NCBI GenBank assembly: GCA_024734495.1
Contig: JALMQS010000841.1
Coordinates: 2,790,662-2,854,661, forward strand
Source of the DNA: Forficula auricularia
Taxonomy: Eukaryota > Arthropoda > Insecta > Dermaptera > Forficulidae
Length of the DNA: 64,000 bases
Direction of reading: 5' to 3'
The notes below the pieces were generated by a model. The model ran no database searches. It was not told where the DNA came from and worked only from the letters and a program-made list of their open reading frames with translations. The translations under genes and the position numbers were made by a program. Of this stretch, positions 32,960 to 43,700 are shown in pieces (within the stretch, counting starts at the first letter, position 1; each line of letters opens with the position of its first letter).

Positions 32960-33655
32960 TTAACCTTTTTTATGTTACCAGACAGGGTATGGTCAAATAT
33001 TATAACGTGCATGAAAAAAGTGTTTTTTTCCTTCTTTTTTTCAAAATATCTCAAAAACGGCTTAAACTATTTTGATTAAAAAAATTGAGCGAAACCTTGG
33101 TATTTTGCTCTACAAAAAAGCTCTAATAAGTGAACATCGAAAAAATTATATTTTTTGAGGATAATAATTGTTTTGTCAAAATGTCTGTTAGTCTGGTTGT
33201 CCGTGCGTTACCAAATTTTTGTGGACGAGCTAGCTCAAAAACTAGTTTGAATATCAAAACCAAATTTCACACGTAGTTTTGGTCCATTAAGATTAAGAGC
33301 GGATTAGATTTTGGTGCATATCGACCCAAAATTAAGGAGGGTGGAAGGGGGTTAAAAATTAAAAATCTAGGACATTTGAGCAAACTCAACCAAATTTTGT
33401 ATACATAATAACTAGACCTCCAGAAGTCTAAAAATGCAAAAACTAACCGCCAAAAATGGGGGGGGGGTGTAGGTTCAAAAAATGAAAGTCTTGGCCATTT
33501 ACCAAACTCAACCAAATTTTGTATACATAACCAGTGGGATCCCAAAAGTATAAAAATGCAAAAACTAACCCCCCTTAAATGATTATAAATAATTTTAGGG
33601 GCCAGGTTATATGGTAAAGTCAAGTGGATGACCACATCAGAACATGTCAGCTTAT
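32960..33655. repeat. Dispersed repeat family with G-run units, copy 2
   Basis: Shares with 58040-58880 the sequence CAGGGTATGGTCAAATATTA, GAAATATCTCAAAAACGGC, AAGTGAACATCGA, GTTTTGTCAAAATGTCTG and the 118-bp-like units with ATCTAGG...CAAACTCAACCAAATTTTG. Same orientation. No protein domain. Confidence 0.8.
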
Positions 33656-34650
33656 CTTCATTTTAGAGTTACACAGTTACGCAAGGTGGTGTAATACTTT
33701 TCCGTTTTACATTTGTAAAAACCTGCTAGATTCTTTAAAAATTGATTTAAAGTGATACTATTAATGTGACTAAATTTTAATACCAATATCTTGCAATCTC
33801 CGGACTAATATGAGCTCATCTAAATGTATATTAGATTTATTGTAGTTTAAAACTTCTTCTATATAATTTTATTTAGTTTTTATTATTATTCCTTTCATGG
33901 CCCTTGTAATCGAACAATTGTTAAAAAATAATTAACTGACAACTGTTTCCTTAAATTCTCTTTTCTAATATTCCAATACTTAATTATTTACTTGAGAACC
34001 ACTTTGAAGACAGGTAGATGTTTGATATTAAATTTTAATTTTAATTTTCGAAAATAATATATAATTAATATACACTACTGCGTTTTATTTTATTGTTTTA
34101 CTCAAGTTTTTGTTTTTGACAATGTTTAATTCAAATTCAATGGGGAAAATTGAAGTATAAATAATATAACAGTTAAAATCTATTAAATAATTCTAACGAG
34201 TAGTTAATAATTCTTTAGTCAAAGGAATAGAAGCTGTTTATAAATTTATTTTTTAATTAATGTAACCTCAATTTAATTTCTATGAAATCAAAACAATTTT
34301 TAAATTTTTGACGAAATTACCAAATTCATTTTCATTTTTAGAATTCCATTTAAAAGTAAAACTGGGCTCTATTAGTGTCTCTACAATGTCCGTCTGTCTG
34401 TCAGAGCATTGTAGCTCATACATAAATAAGATACAAACTTGAAATTTAGAAGTGATTTATTCGATTTCTTCAACATCAAAAATTGTAATTTCAATCAAGA
34501 TTTTATTTTGAGAAGATTCGGATTTTTTGTGGGATCAAAAATAAAAAATAAATTTTTATATATTATTATTTGAATTGTGAAGAGTCCCTGTAAATATCTC
34601 TATAGGTAAAATTAGGTTTAATTTCAGGTGGGTAGGGATTAAAAAAAATT
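33656..34650. other. Non-coding stretch
   Basis: AT-rich. GTCCGTCTGTCTGTCAGAGC (34388-34407) is followed by the old repeat block shared with 4050-4190 and 6715-6830 at 34550-34640. No gene. Confidence 0.4.
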
Positions 34651-34757
34651 TATTACGGGGAGGGGGTGATTGGAAAAACATTTTGGCCTGTTTTCAATGT
34701 TGAGCATAGCCTTTTGGCCAGCAAGATGGCCACCGAAGGCGGGCTTCGCAGCTGGTT
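34651..34757. mobile_element. Helitron-like 3' end
   Basis: GGCCAGCAAGATGGCCACC, GAAGGCGGGCTTCGC and AGCTGG at the end, followed by T. Parallel to 17447-17485 and 25160-25208. The CTGG terminus fits CTRR. Confidence 0.45.
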
Positions 34758-35124
34758 ATTTTATATATCGCTTTGAAATCTTCCAGTAATAAATGAAATG
34801 AGTCTTATTGAGCTTAAAATGACTGCGTGAGAGTGTCCAAGGTGGCCGTTTTACTTGATTGATGTACTTGTCAGCGTTTAGGAATGACTTGACTTAAGAT
34901 TAGGAAAAAATTTCACTACTTCCGTCATTCTATTCTTATCAACGACTAATAAGGATGAATTTGATATCTAGAGTATTTTAGAACTTATTATAAGGTACTT
35001 TTGGTATGCGGTACGACTCGCATTTATCGACTTATTCTTTTTGGATTTCTGTAAAAACATAAAAGCAGCCCTTATTATATTATATTCGATACACTGTATT
35101 TCTTAATTTGCCTAACCGTCTGTT

Positions 35125-35484
35125 TGAGCAGTTGTTCTTAATCTATGGGTCGCGAAGAGTGGTTAACCAAATATTTTACTATATTTATTTTCAATAAGTT
35201 TAAAATATTTAATTTATTCAATACTTTTAAAAGTATAAATATCAAAAACACGTGTTTTTCATTAAAATTTCCTAGGACCAAAAAGTGCCTTTGTTTCTCT
35301 TAATTGTTAAAAAAATTTTATATATGAGTTAAAAAAGGTCAAGTAATTGTAAAATTGAAAAAAAAATGCTTAAGTAAATGATCTAAAAAAAGGTAATGAA
35401 AAAAATTTGGGTTTTTTGGTATGCGACATGTATGAATATATTTCTCAAATTTGAGCCGCGACTTAAAAAGGTTGAAAACCACTG
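35125..35484. mobile_element. hAT-like non-autonomous element
   Basis: Ends CAGTTGTTCTTAATC with ATGGGTCGCGAAG, and CGCGACTTAAAAAGG with TTGAAAACCACTG. Probable 8-bp duplication is blurred. Directly abuts the next hAT element. Confidence 0.55.
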
Positions 35485-35490
35485 TTAGAG

Positions 35491-36320
35491 CAGCGTTTCT
35501 TGAGCTACTGGGTCGCGACCCCAATTAATACACTTTAATTGTCGCGAAAATTTCATTCAGATACTTGAATTTAAAGAAAAATTACTCGTAGTAATTTATA
35601 TTTATCTTTCAGCAGCACATAGTAGAGGTACTTATGTGAATCGACTTTTTCAGCTTTAACGTTTTTTTAAATCGAAATATTGTTCAACGCTGAAAAACGT
35701 ATAAGATGCAAACGTATAAGATGCCTTCCAGCATTGTGAAATATTGCACCAAAATTTAATTTGTTATGCAGCAAAAAACAAACATACCTGTCTCATTAAA
35801 ACGTGCTTTTCTTTAATTAATTTTTGAATACTAGAAACTACTTCTTTTCATATGTATATTTTTTAGAAAAAATAAATTATCTATGGGAAAATATTTATTT
35901 TTATTGAATGTAATGGAAGGCAGCCCAGAGTAGTGAGGGAGGAAAGAATTGACACATATCAAATAAGGTGTAATTTATTGGAATCCTTCCTCCTTTCCTT
36001 TCAAACCGACGTTTCGGAGGATTTTTCCTCCTTCTTCAGGGTTTCAAAGGGTTTCGAAACGTCGGTTTGAAAGGAAAGGAGGAAGGATTCCAATAAATTA
36101 CACCTTATTTGATATGTGTTAATTTTTTCTTTCCTCACTACCTCTGGGCTGCCTTCCATTACATTCAATTAAAGTTTCTACCAGTCCGTCTCTCTCCAGA
36201 GAAAATTTCATTGCAAAAAAATTTATTTTTAAATTTTACTTAAATTTAATATCTCTTGGGTCGCGAAAAAATCTCACTGACAAAAAGGGGTCATGAATGA
36301 AAAAAGTTTAAAAAGCGGTG
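35491..36320. mobile_element. hAT-type non-autonomous element with nested foldback
   Basis: Ends CAGCGTTTCTTGAGC with GGGTCGCGACCCC, and GGGTCGCGAAAAA...AAAGCGGTG. Flanks TGTTAGAG (35483-35490) and TGTTAGAA (36321-36328) are an 8-bp duplication with one change. A foldback element (35908-36170) lies in the interior; no transposase. Confidence 0.7.
35908..36170. repeat. Foldback element with CGAAACGTCGG hairpins
   Basis: GAATGTAATGGAAGGCAGCC (35907-35926) is inverted at 36145-36165, and AAATAAGGTGTAATTTATTG likewise at 36089-36110. The inner hairpin on the minus strand (36008-36039) reads CTGAAGA, GGAGG/CCTCC stem, GAAACGTCGG. Arms nearly identical. Confidence 0.85.
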
Positions 36321-36739
36321 TGTTAGAACATTGTAGCTCGTAAACTAACTAAAATACAAATTTGAAATTGATAAATTATATCTATTTATTTTTCCAGAAA
36401 TCAAAAAGTCTATTACAATTTTAATTTGATGAATATTTTTTTCATGACAAACCAAACCATAATTGATTAGGCTTTACTCAGGCGAGACGGATTCCGAGTT
36501 ATTTGCATTTGATTCAATATCGTTTGTATGTCTCCGTGCGGTTTTCGCTGAAAAATCGATGGCGCTTGGACTTTGAACATTTTTTGTCTTTTGTTCGTCA
36601 TCAGAAAGAGTTTTTCTAAGATTTTGTTTTTTATATATATAATACGCAGAATATGAATCATAGATATAATAAATATTATAATATGTATGAATAGTAATCA
36701 GCCCGAAAGCTAGTCAGATTCTCTTAAATTGAAAAGGTT

Positions 36740-36885
36740 TAGTTTGCCTAGAGTAGCAGAGTTGATTATTTATTCATAAGGACAAATCAATGAGGTTCTC
36801 CTCTCTCTTCTTGATACAAATAAACATATATACATGTCTAGAATTTTAATTTATTTGTTAGAGACTATAGTTTTGAACCAACGGA
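36740..36885. repeat. Partial copy of the GAGAAACAAAGAGG foldback family
   Basis: GCCTAGAGTAGCAGAGTTG, CTTGATACAAATAAACATA and TTAGAGACTATAGTTTTGAA are diverged forms of 8420-8580. Confidence 0.65.
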
Positions 36886-37682
36886 TTTCTTTTAAGCTCC
36901 ACTTTTAGAAGAACTTTACTAGAGATAAACCAGAGGCAGGGTCACACTTCCAGAGGACTATACCTCGGCCACTTTAATTTTATTAGTCATAAATAAATGA
37001 AACTAGGATGGAACATGAAAGCAACAATTACAGCCTTTACAAGACAATGTTGTGCATGGTAAGCAATAAATCAGAGATAACAATCCTCTAATAAATATTA
37101 ATAAAAAATTAATTATTAAAATTAAAAAAAAAAATAACAATAATCATCATAACGCTCCACATAGTGAGAAAGTTCCTCAATTAAAGATTATCCGGTGTTT
37201 CATGTGGGTCAGGGTGAATTCCGTTCCCACATCGACCGAGCTTAATCCCAAATAAGATCTGAAGGGATAGGTGAAATTTTTTCAGAGCACTGCATTAACC
37301 CGGATAATAATAATATTAATCAGTAACAATCTCCAAATGGATTTCAAAATAAATATTAAAGTTCATTTAATAAAATTAAATTATATATTGTAATTATATT
37401 ATAATTCATTTGTACATTAATTAATAAAATTGAAGAAATGCTTAAAACATTTTCAAAAATAGCTTACTGAAAATTTGAGCAATTTAGAAATATTTATCAT
37501 TGAAATTAAATGTATGACACTAAGCATAAAGGCGCAGCTTATTATTATGTGTACCAAATTTAAGCTCATTACTATAGCTCTTCATTTAGTAATTCGATTT
37601 ATTTAGTTTTTCTATATTTGTAAAAGAGAAGTAAATCTAAAGCTAGAAAGCTCAAAATATAATCGGTTATTCGTTTTGGGAA
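36886..37682. other. Non-coding stretch
   Basis: AT-rich; no exon or clear element ends. Confidence 0.4.
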
Positions 37683-37684
37683 TA

Positions 37685-38852
37685 CAGTGGAACCCCGCTA
37701 TTCGTCCGCCTCTCTACTCGTACAACTCATTATTCGTACAACTTTTTCAAGTAAAATTTAAATCGCCATTCGTACTGCGTGCACGAATGCGCCACTGAGC
37801 GCAACTTTGCACCGGTACTGGACAACGCTCCTCCTCACCCTCTAGGTTTGGAGGAAGATCTGACTGGTGAATACAGTTTCATTCAAGTGAGATTTTTGCC
37901 CCCTAACATCACTCCGCTTATCCAGCCCATGGATCAGCAGGTCACTTCAAACATCAAAAAACTTTATAAAAAAGCACTGTTTCAAAGATGTTTCGAAGTG
38001 GCCTCTAACACAGAACTCACCCTCAGAGAATTTTGGAAGAACCATTTTAATATCCTCCATTGCTTGAGAATAATAGACAAAGCCTGGGATGAAGTTTCTT
38101 TGAGGACACTGAAATCCTCCTGGAGAAATCTGTGGCCAGACTGTGTGGCACTGAAAGACTTAGAAGACACTGCCACGGAAGCTGTTGTAGTGAATGAAAT
38201 TGTGTCCCTGGGAAAATCCATGGGTTTGGATGTAGACAATGATGATGTGGAGGAGTTGATTGAAGATCACCGAAATGAGTTGACAACTGAAGAACTTCAA
38301 GAACTACAGAGAGAACAGCACGAAGTGATTGAAGATGTGTCTTCAGAGGAAGAGGAAAACATTTCAACTAAAGAAATTAAAGAATTGTGTCACCATTGGG
38401 AAAATATAGAACACATTGTCCAAAAATGGCATCCAAACACAGCTGTGGCGAATAGGAGCGTTAACTTATTTAACGACAATGTGATTGAGCATTTTAGGGG
38501 GATAAAAAACAAAAACAACAACAATCAACATTGGATATCTTTTTAATATGTAAAGGACCAAAAAGACAGAAAAAAGAATCAAGCCAAAAATCATCTAACG
38601 TTTTTAATATAGAAAGTAATGAGGAATTGTAATATGTAAGTAGAGTTTAAATAATAAAAATCGTATTAAAGAATTATACAATTGTACATTTTTTACTTCT
38701 ACTGTTCAACTCATTAGTTTAAATAAAGAGTTTGGAATCGATTAATGCAATTTACATTATATATTATGCGAAAAAATGATTCGCCATTAGTACAAATCGC
38801 CATTCAAACTGCCTTCTAGAAAGAACTGTGTACGAATAGCGAAGTTCTAATG
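37685..38852 (+). mobile_element. Tigger/pogo element (Tc1/mariner superfamily), internally deleted
   Basis: Left end CAGTGGAACCCCGCTATTCG, right end TACGAATAGCGAAGTTCTAATG; TA on both flanks (37683-37684, 38853-38854). About 1.17 kb against roughly 2-2.5 kb for full Tiggers. The 5' half of the gene is replaced by TIR-like CATTCGTACTG sequence. Confidence 0.88.
37779..38546 (+). pseudogene. Tigger/jerky-like transposase, 5'-truncated
   Basis: Open for 255 codons but the frame starts without ATG (GTG at 37779), right beside the TIR. It enters at LDNAPPHP, the second catalytic Asp motif of the DDE domain, then FLPPNITPLIQPMDQQVTSN (third acidic region and the PLIQPMDQ signature), YKKALFQRCFEV and WDEVSLRTLKSSWRNLWP. 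A C-terminal acidic tail SSEEEENISTKEI follows. The HTH DNA-binding part and first catalytic Asp are missing. The frame has no stops, so the deletion is likely fairly recent or the copy was mobilised in trans. Confidence 0.9.
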
Positions 38853-38854
38853 TA

Positions 38855-39292
38855 CATTTTTCTATATACGAGAACAAACTTTCTCTGTGTACTTTTGATA
38901 TCGCAGATATCTGAATTCAGACTGAGAGACAATAAATCATGATAGAAAATAATTTTTCTTGAATATTTTTGAGTGAATCGCAAGACGAGTAAAGATTTGG
39001 CTTAAGTCAATTCAGGACATCGATTTTTTAAAATAGATTTGTGTATTTCTACTAATGGAATGAGAAAAATTTAAATAATTTTTTATGAAGATATTGATAC
39101 CATATAATCGTAGGGAACTTATATATATATACCCGGGGCTGCCCCCTATTAGTGTATATTCGTTAAAATCATGCAGTAGACCACCCTTAACGATTTTATT
39201 TCGGGAGGTCACTGTCTCTTTCAGAGGCCGGGCCCCAGGGCTATAGCGTCGCTAATGCCACCTCGTTTATATCTATAAGAGAATTAGAAACG
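38855..39292. other. Non-coding stretch
   Basis: No gene. GC-rich patch CCCGGGGCTGCCCCC at 39131-39145 looks like repeat debris. Confidence 0.4.
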
Positions 39293-39455
39293 TTGTCTCA
39301 CTTCAACACAGGAGCCGCTATTGCCGTTTTCAGGACAAGAGAAGATAGACTTGAAATGAGGCCTCGCTCTGTTGTCATATCACTCAAGGTTAGTTTGCAA
39401 TTTTACTCTTGAAAACGGCAACACTGACCTGTGTTGAGTTGGTCTACGCTTCTAA
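39293..39455. mobile_element. MITE with TTCAACACAGG ends
   Basis: CTTCAACACAGGAGCCGCTA with TTGCCGTTTTC is mirrored by GAAAACGGCAACACTG and CCTGTGTTGAGTTGG. Superfamily not assigned. Confidence 0.55.
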
Positions 39456-39883
39456 TTTAATGATTATATAAATATCATTTCATTATTACTCTAGTGAAAA
39501 ATAAGTTCTCTGTTTCACTTTAAAATTAATATCTAAGGTTAGATCAAGATTTGAAACCCTCGCTTGCATTAATATTATATACCTTTTTATCAAATTTCAC
39601 TTTTCTAGTTCTAACTTATACCTGACAAAAAATTGTCAATTTCACAAAATATACAGAGAGAAGAGAGTGTGCCTACTCTTGAAAATATTTTCTCATTTTT
39701 CTCTTTATGAAATCTTTCATTAGCCTGCGAGTTATGCAACCATATGAATTCATAAGCCGAGAGTTACACTAACAAGCGAGGCGTTTCCAGTATCTAATTT
39801 AAACTCTGGTGCTTTGAACATGCCAAAGCTGTCGGAGGGAAAGGACAACCAACGTTATTTTGCTAAAGTAATAATTTAAGAAC

Positions 39884-40020
39884 AGGGCTGTCCAACCAGT
39901 GGCCCGTGTGGTCCAACATAAAATCATAACCTTCTTTAAAACATTGAGATTTATATGTAGAGATATATCTATTCCCTTTTTCGAAATATGAATGTATATT
40001 GTACATTTGTACAATACGTG
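39884..40020. mobile_element. 5' fragment of CAGGGCTGTCCAACC hAT-like element
   Basis: CAGGGCTGTCCAACC with AGTGGCCCGTG, then AAAACATTGAGATTTATATG, the same as at 40423-40500. The right half is missing. Confidence 0.6.
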
Positions 40021-40422
40021 AAGCTTTTTTTAAGAATAAAATTCACTGAAAGCAAAATTATAAGCTCAACTATATAAGATAAAAAAAATAATGAAGTTTC
40101 GAATATTTAAAAATTCTTCTTCTCATATTTTTATTTTCTAAAATATTTTTCATTTCAGTCCTAATTTATATGCTACGACACTAACCAAGTCTATAGTTAT
40201 GTTCTAGTACAAGAAGACAAGGAATTGGGGTTTTCTAGAACAATCACAATTAATTGATAATTTCTCTCCTGGATTAAAACTTGTCAGGACTTGTCTTTTA
40301 GATCTTTGCACGCTCTTACATGTCAATAGATAATGGATAGTCAGATATTATTATATCCGTGATCCTTTTAAAAAATAAATTATCATTCTTCACATTCTTC
40401 TTTAATCCCATTCGATTTAAAC

Positions 40423-41723
40423 CAGGGCTGTCCAACCCGTGGCCCAATATAAAGTCATAAAATTCCTTAAAACATTGAGATTTATATGTAGATACTGGAA
40501 ATCACCCAACAATTTGGCCTGACAATTTTTTTTCTCTAAAATAAGAAATATTAGAATCTACTGTGAAGTTTTCGAAAGATAAAAGTGCCAATTTTAAATT
40601 TTGAATCTGGAACTAGATTTCAAGATTCCTGAAAAAAATCATCATGTTGGTCTATTTTTGACTCCATTTTCATTACTAATAAATTTTCTACTTGCAAACT
40701 TTCTGATTGAATGTTCTAGAACAACAATTAGATACCGATCTGAAAGAAAAATTGAATATTGTATGTTTATTAGAATTTTATATTAATTATTTATCTAGCC
40801 AGATATAAACAAATACTAATACATAATATCACTTTTTGTAAGTATGTAGGTATGTATTTACATTTACGAGAAGCTATTTTCAATTATAAAATTTACGAAA
40901 AGTAAAATTAGAAGCTCACTGTGAGCTAAGAAAATAATAAAGTTCTTATTTCTACATTGTTAACTATCTTTTTTGAATAACAAATTAAACTCTTATTAAA
41001 AGAGCAAAAATTGTATATTTATTTATTTGTTTGTTTATATATTTGTTTATATATATATATTTGTTTGTATCTTAGTTCTATTTTGAAAACGGCTCTAACG
41101 ATTTTGATGAAATTCATGGGTTAGGAGGTTTTTGGGGTGACAATTCGATCTGTCACGGTCTCATCTTCGACAAAATTGTTTTTGATGGATTTTTTCGTAA
41201 TCAAATTAATTATTCTCAGGTAGACAAATCCCATTCCCCAAAAAAAAGGTTTCCCTTTTCGTTTTGTACCAGGCACCAGGCCTTATTTCATTGTTCTAAA
41301 AGGCCTTGAAGAAGTATTGTGTTTGTGGTTTGTTGTTCTCCCTAAACGTTAGAATTATTAATAAAGGTTTTATAATTGTTTTTATAAAGAACCTTATTTA
41401 TTTAATAAAATAAAAAATAATCAAGAATTTATTTAAAAATATCTTTCGCATAAGCAGGTCTCAATTTTCTGAAAAAATAACACAGTGGTCGAATACATTA
41501 TATATATTTGTATTTTTTTTAATTTGAAAACGGCTTTCAAATAAAAATCGACCTTTTTATCAGAATTTTAAATTAAAAATAATATTAAAATAAAGCTTTT
41601 AACTGAAGGAAGAAGTTACCGAGCATCGCTCGGTGCCTCCAGGTACTAATATTTTATCCGCGGTCCGAGACAATTTTTTTCTTCAAATGTGGCCCGTGTA
41701 AGTCAAAAGGTTGGACACGCCTG
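40423..41723. mobile_element. Non-autonomous hAT-like element
   Basis: Ends CAGGGCTGTCCAACCCGTGG and TGGCCCGTG...AAAGGTTGGACACGCCTG are inverted. The target duplication is not clean (ATTTAAAC against ATTTTAGA). About 1.3 kb, with a TTTGTTTATATA microsatellite near 41025-41070. No transposase seen. Confidence 0.65.
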
Positions 41724-42049
41724 ATTTTAGATCAATAGATTGAAAGAATAAGATTTTTCATAATATATTCTTATACATACCGATTTGATACAAATTGACT
41801 ACTGCCTGTAGTTTTGTATTCAATTTAATATCTGAGCGTGCTTATTTCTCAAGTTATTTATTACTTTTTAGGATCAAAAGAGAAATAAAATAGAAAACAG
41901 AATTCTCCCTTGATTATACCTTAAATATTAACGATAAATTGGTAATAAAAAAACCAATGTGGGAAACGGCGCCAGAATGACGGGTTGCGGGGGGAAAAGC
42001 GGCCAAAGTAGCTTTTGAAATGCTTGACGGATCGATGACGGCTTGCACC

Positions 42050-42790
42050 TCTTAATATTGATATTGGATATTATCAGAGATAATCGTACAAGCGTGCTTT
42101 AGGTTTAATTTTTTCAAAAATCTCCCTCTCAATCTCACTTCATTATTAAAACAGACTAACAAATTTTGACCTATATATATTTTATTATATATAGGCTTGG
42201 GTATTTTGAAAGCATTAGTTCTCATTTGATTACCAAAGTTAAAGAACATGCGACTTGGTTTATTCTTAGAAAGATGATTATATTCCAAACACCTGTTGAC
42301 TTTTTATAGTCGACCCAATCACCGTTATTAATTCCGCCCTACAGGTTGGTGAAGCCTAAAAATAAAATTCTAGGTCTTGAAAATTCTTTATTTTCATTAA
42401 AATTTCATCAGTTAGACTTCTTAAGGGATCTCAGATTATCAGATCATACAAGCAAACTGTGAGTGTTCTTTTTTCTTTCAATAATCCAATTATCAATCTC
42501 ATTTTACTAATAAAAGCGAACCAATATATTTTAGTCTAGTTACATATTCTACACTATATAGGCCTTGGTTTTTCAAAAGCACTGGTTCTCATTTGATTAT
42601 TGATTTATTCTTAAAATGAGAGTATTATTATACGAATACCTGTTGACTTTTTATAGTCAATCCAATCAGAGTCATATTGCTTGCATCCCACAGGTTGGCA
42701 CAGTCTAAAAATGGAATTCTCTGACTTGAAAATTCTCTGTTTTCAATAGAATTGGAACAGTTCTACTCCTTAAGATGTATTTCAATAAAA
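42050..42790. repeat. Two-copy tandem duplication of about 350 bp
   Basis: CTGTTGACTTTTTATAGTC occurs at about 42293 and 42642; ACAGGTTGG, CTTGAAAATTCT and TCTCATTTGATTA recur with the same spacing. Divergence is considerable. No coding content. Confidence 0.7.
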
Positions 42791-43157
42791 AATTTTAAAT
42801 ATTATTTTTTAAGCGTGTTTTAGATTCAATTATTGGGAATGATATGAAGATCATTCGTATAAGATATTTATGGCTGAATCAAAATTTGTCAAATGTTATT
42901 TCTAGATATATATTATAAATAAAACGGTTTTTAAAAGTATCCAAACTAATTAATTTTAAAATTTAAGTATTGTTTAGTTCTTGATAGGTGACTGGATATG
43001 CTGGTTAAATTAACACAAGCTACCTAGTCTGAATCTCAGTGTATTTTATTATGTAAGCTCAAGGTAAGATGCTTTACAAAAGTAGGGCCCTCTATCTCTT
43101 AGAAGCCCAAAGATTATGTCTCTTAAGGCCAGTATTTATTTATTTATTCCCCTAGGC

Positions 43158-43371
43158 CAGGGGTCGGCAACCTTTTGAGACGGAAAAGTCAAAAGTTACA
43201 ATTTACAAAATTTTCCAGGTTTTAAAGAGCCACTAACATATTTAATTCAATATTACGGTATTTGGTTAGGATTAGATACATATAAATTTGATTTTGGATT
43301 TAAAATAAAACCACATCTTCACATTGAAATAGCCAGCAAGTGGCTCGCGAGCCACGGGTTGCCGACCCCTG
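43158..43371. mobile_element. hAT MITE with CAGGGGTCGGCAACC ends
   Basis: Ends CAGGGGTCGGCAACC and GGTTGCCGACCCCTG; perfect 8-bp duplication CCCTAGGC at 43150-43157 and 43372-43379. Same terminal type as the larger hAT at 28499-29635, which could have supplied transposase. Confidence 0.92.
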
Positions 43372-43404
43372 CCCTAGGCCAATCTCTTATATCTTCTATT
43401 AGTC

Positions 43405-43445
43405 TGAAGATGAAGGTAAATCATTTTAACAGTAGTCTCAAATAA
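43405..43445 (+). ncRNA. Degenerate hammerhead-like relic
   Basis: CTGAAGATGAAGG followed by a decayed stem II, AACAGTAGTCTC and AAATAAATAAA. Same layout as 48152-48186, but the GAAA box is lost. Confidence 0.3.
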
Positions 43446-43700
43446 ATAAAATTTATAAATATATTTTCGTCAAAACTTGTTTAATTCATACTCATTTTAG
43501 CAAATGAAAAGTAAGAGAATCTTTTGTGTATTAAATACAAATATTATTTTTTTGAAATATACACTAAATTAATGGAGTAACAGGCTCTTTGAATTAATTA
43601 CTTCACTCGTTGAAAATTCATTTGTTTTGACATGACTAACGAAATAATAAATATATATTAAATTTTCTAATATTATTTTTTGAATTATTTCATTATATAG

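Noticed and set aside
33267..33635. 122-residue minus-strand frame
   Set aside because: Open through the repeated 118-bp-like units; no protein features.
37982..38367. Antisense frames opposite the Tigger transposase
   Set aside because: Shadow frames of a conserved coding strand.
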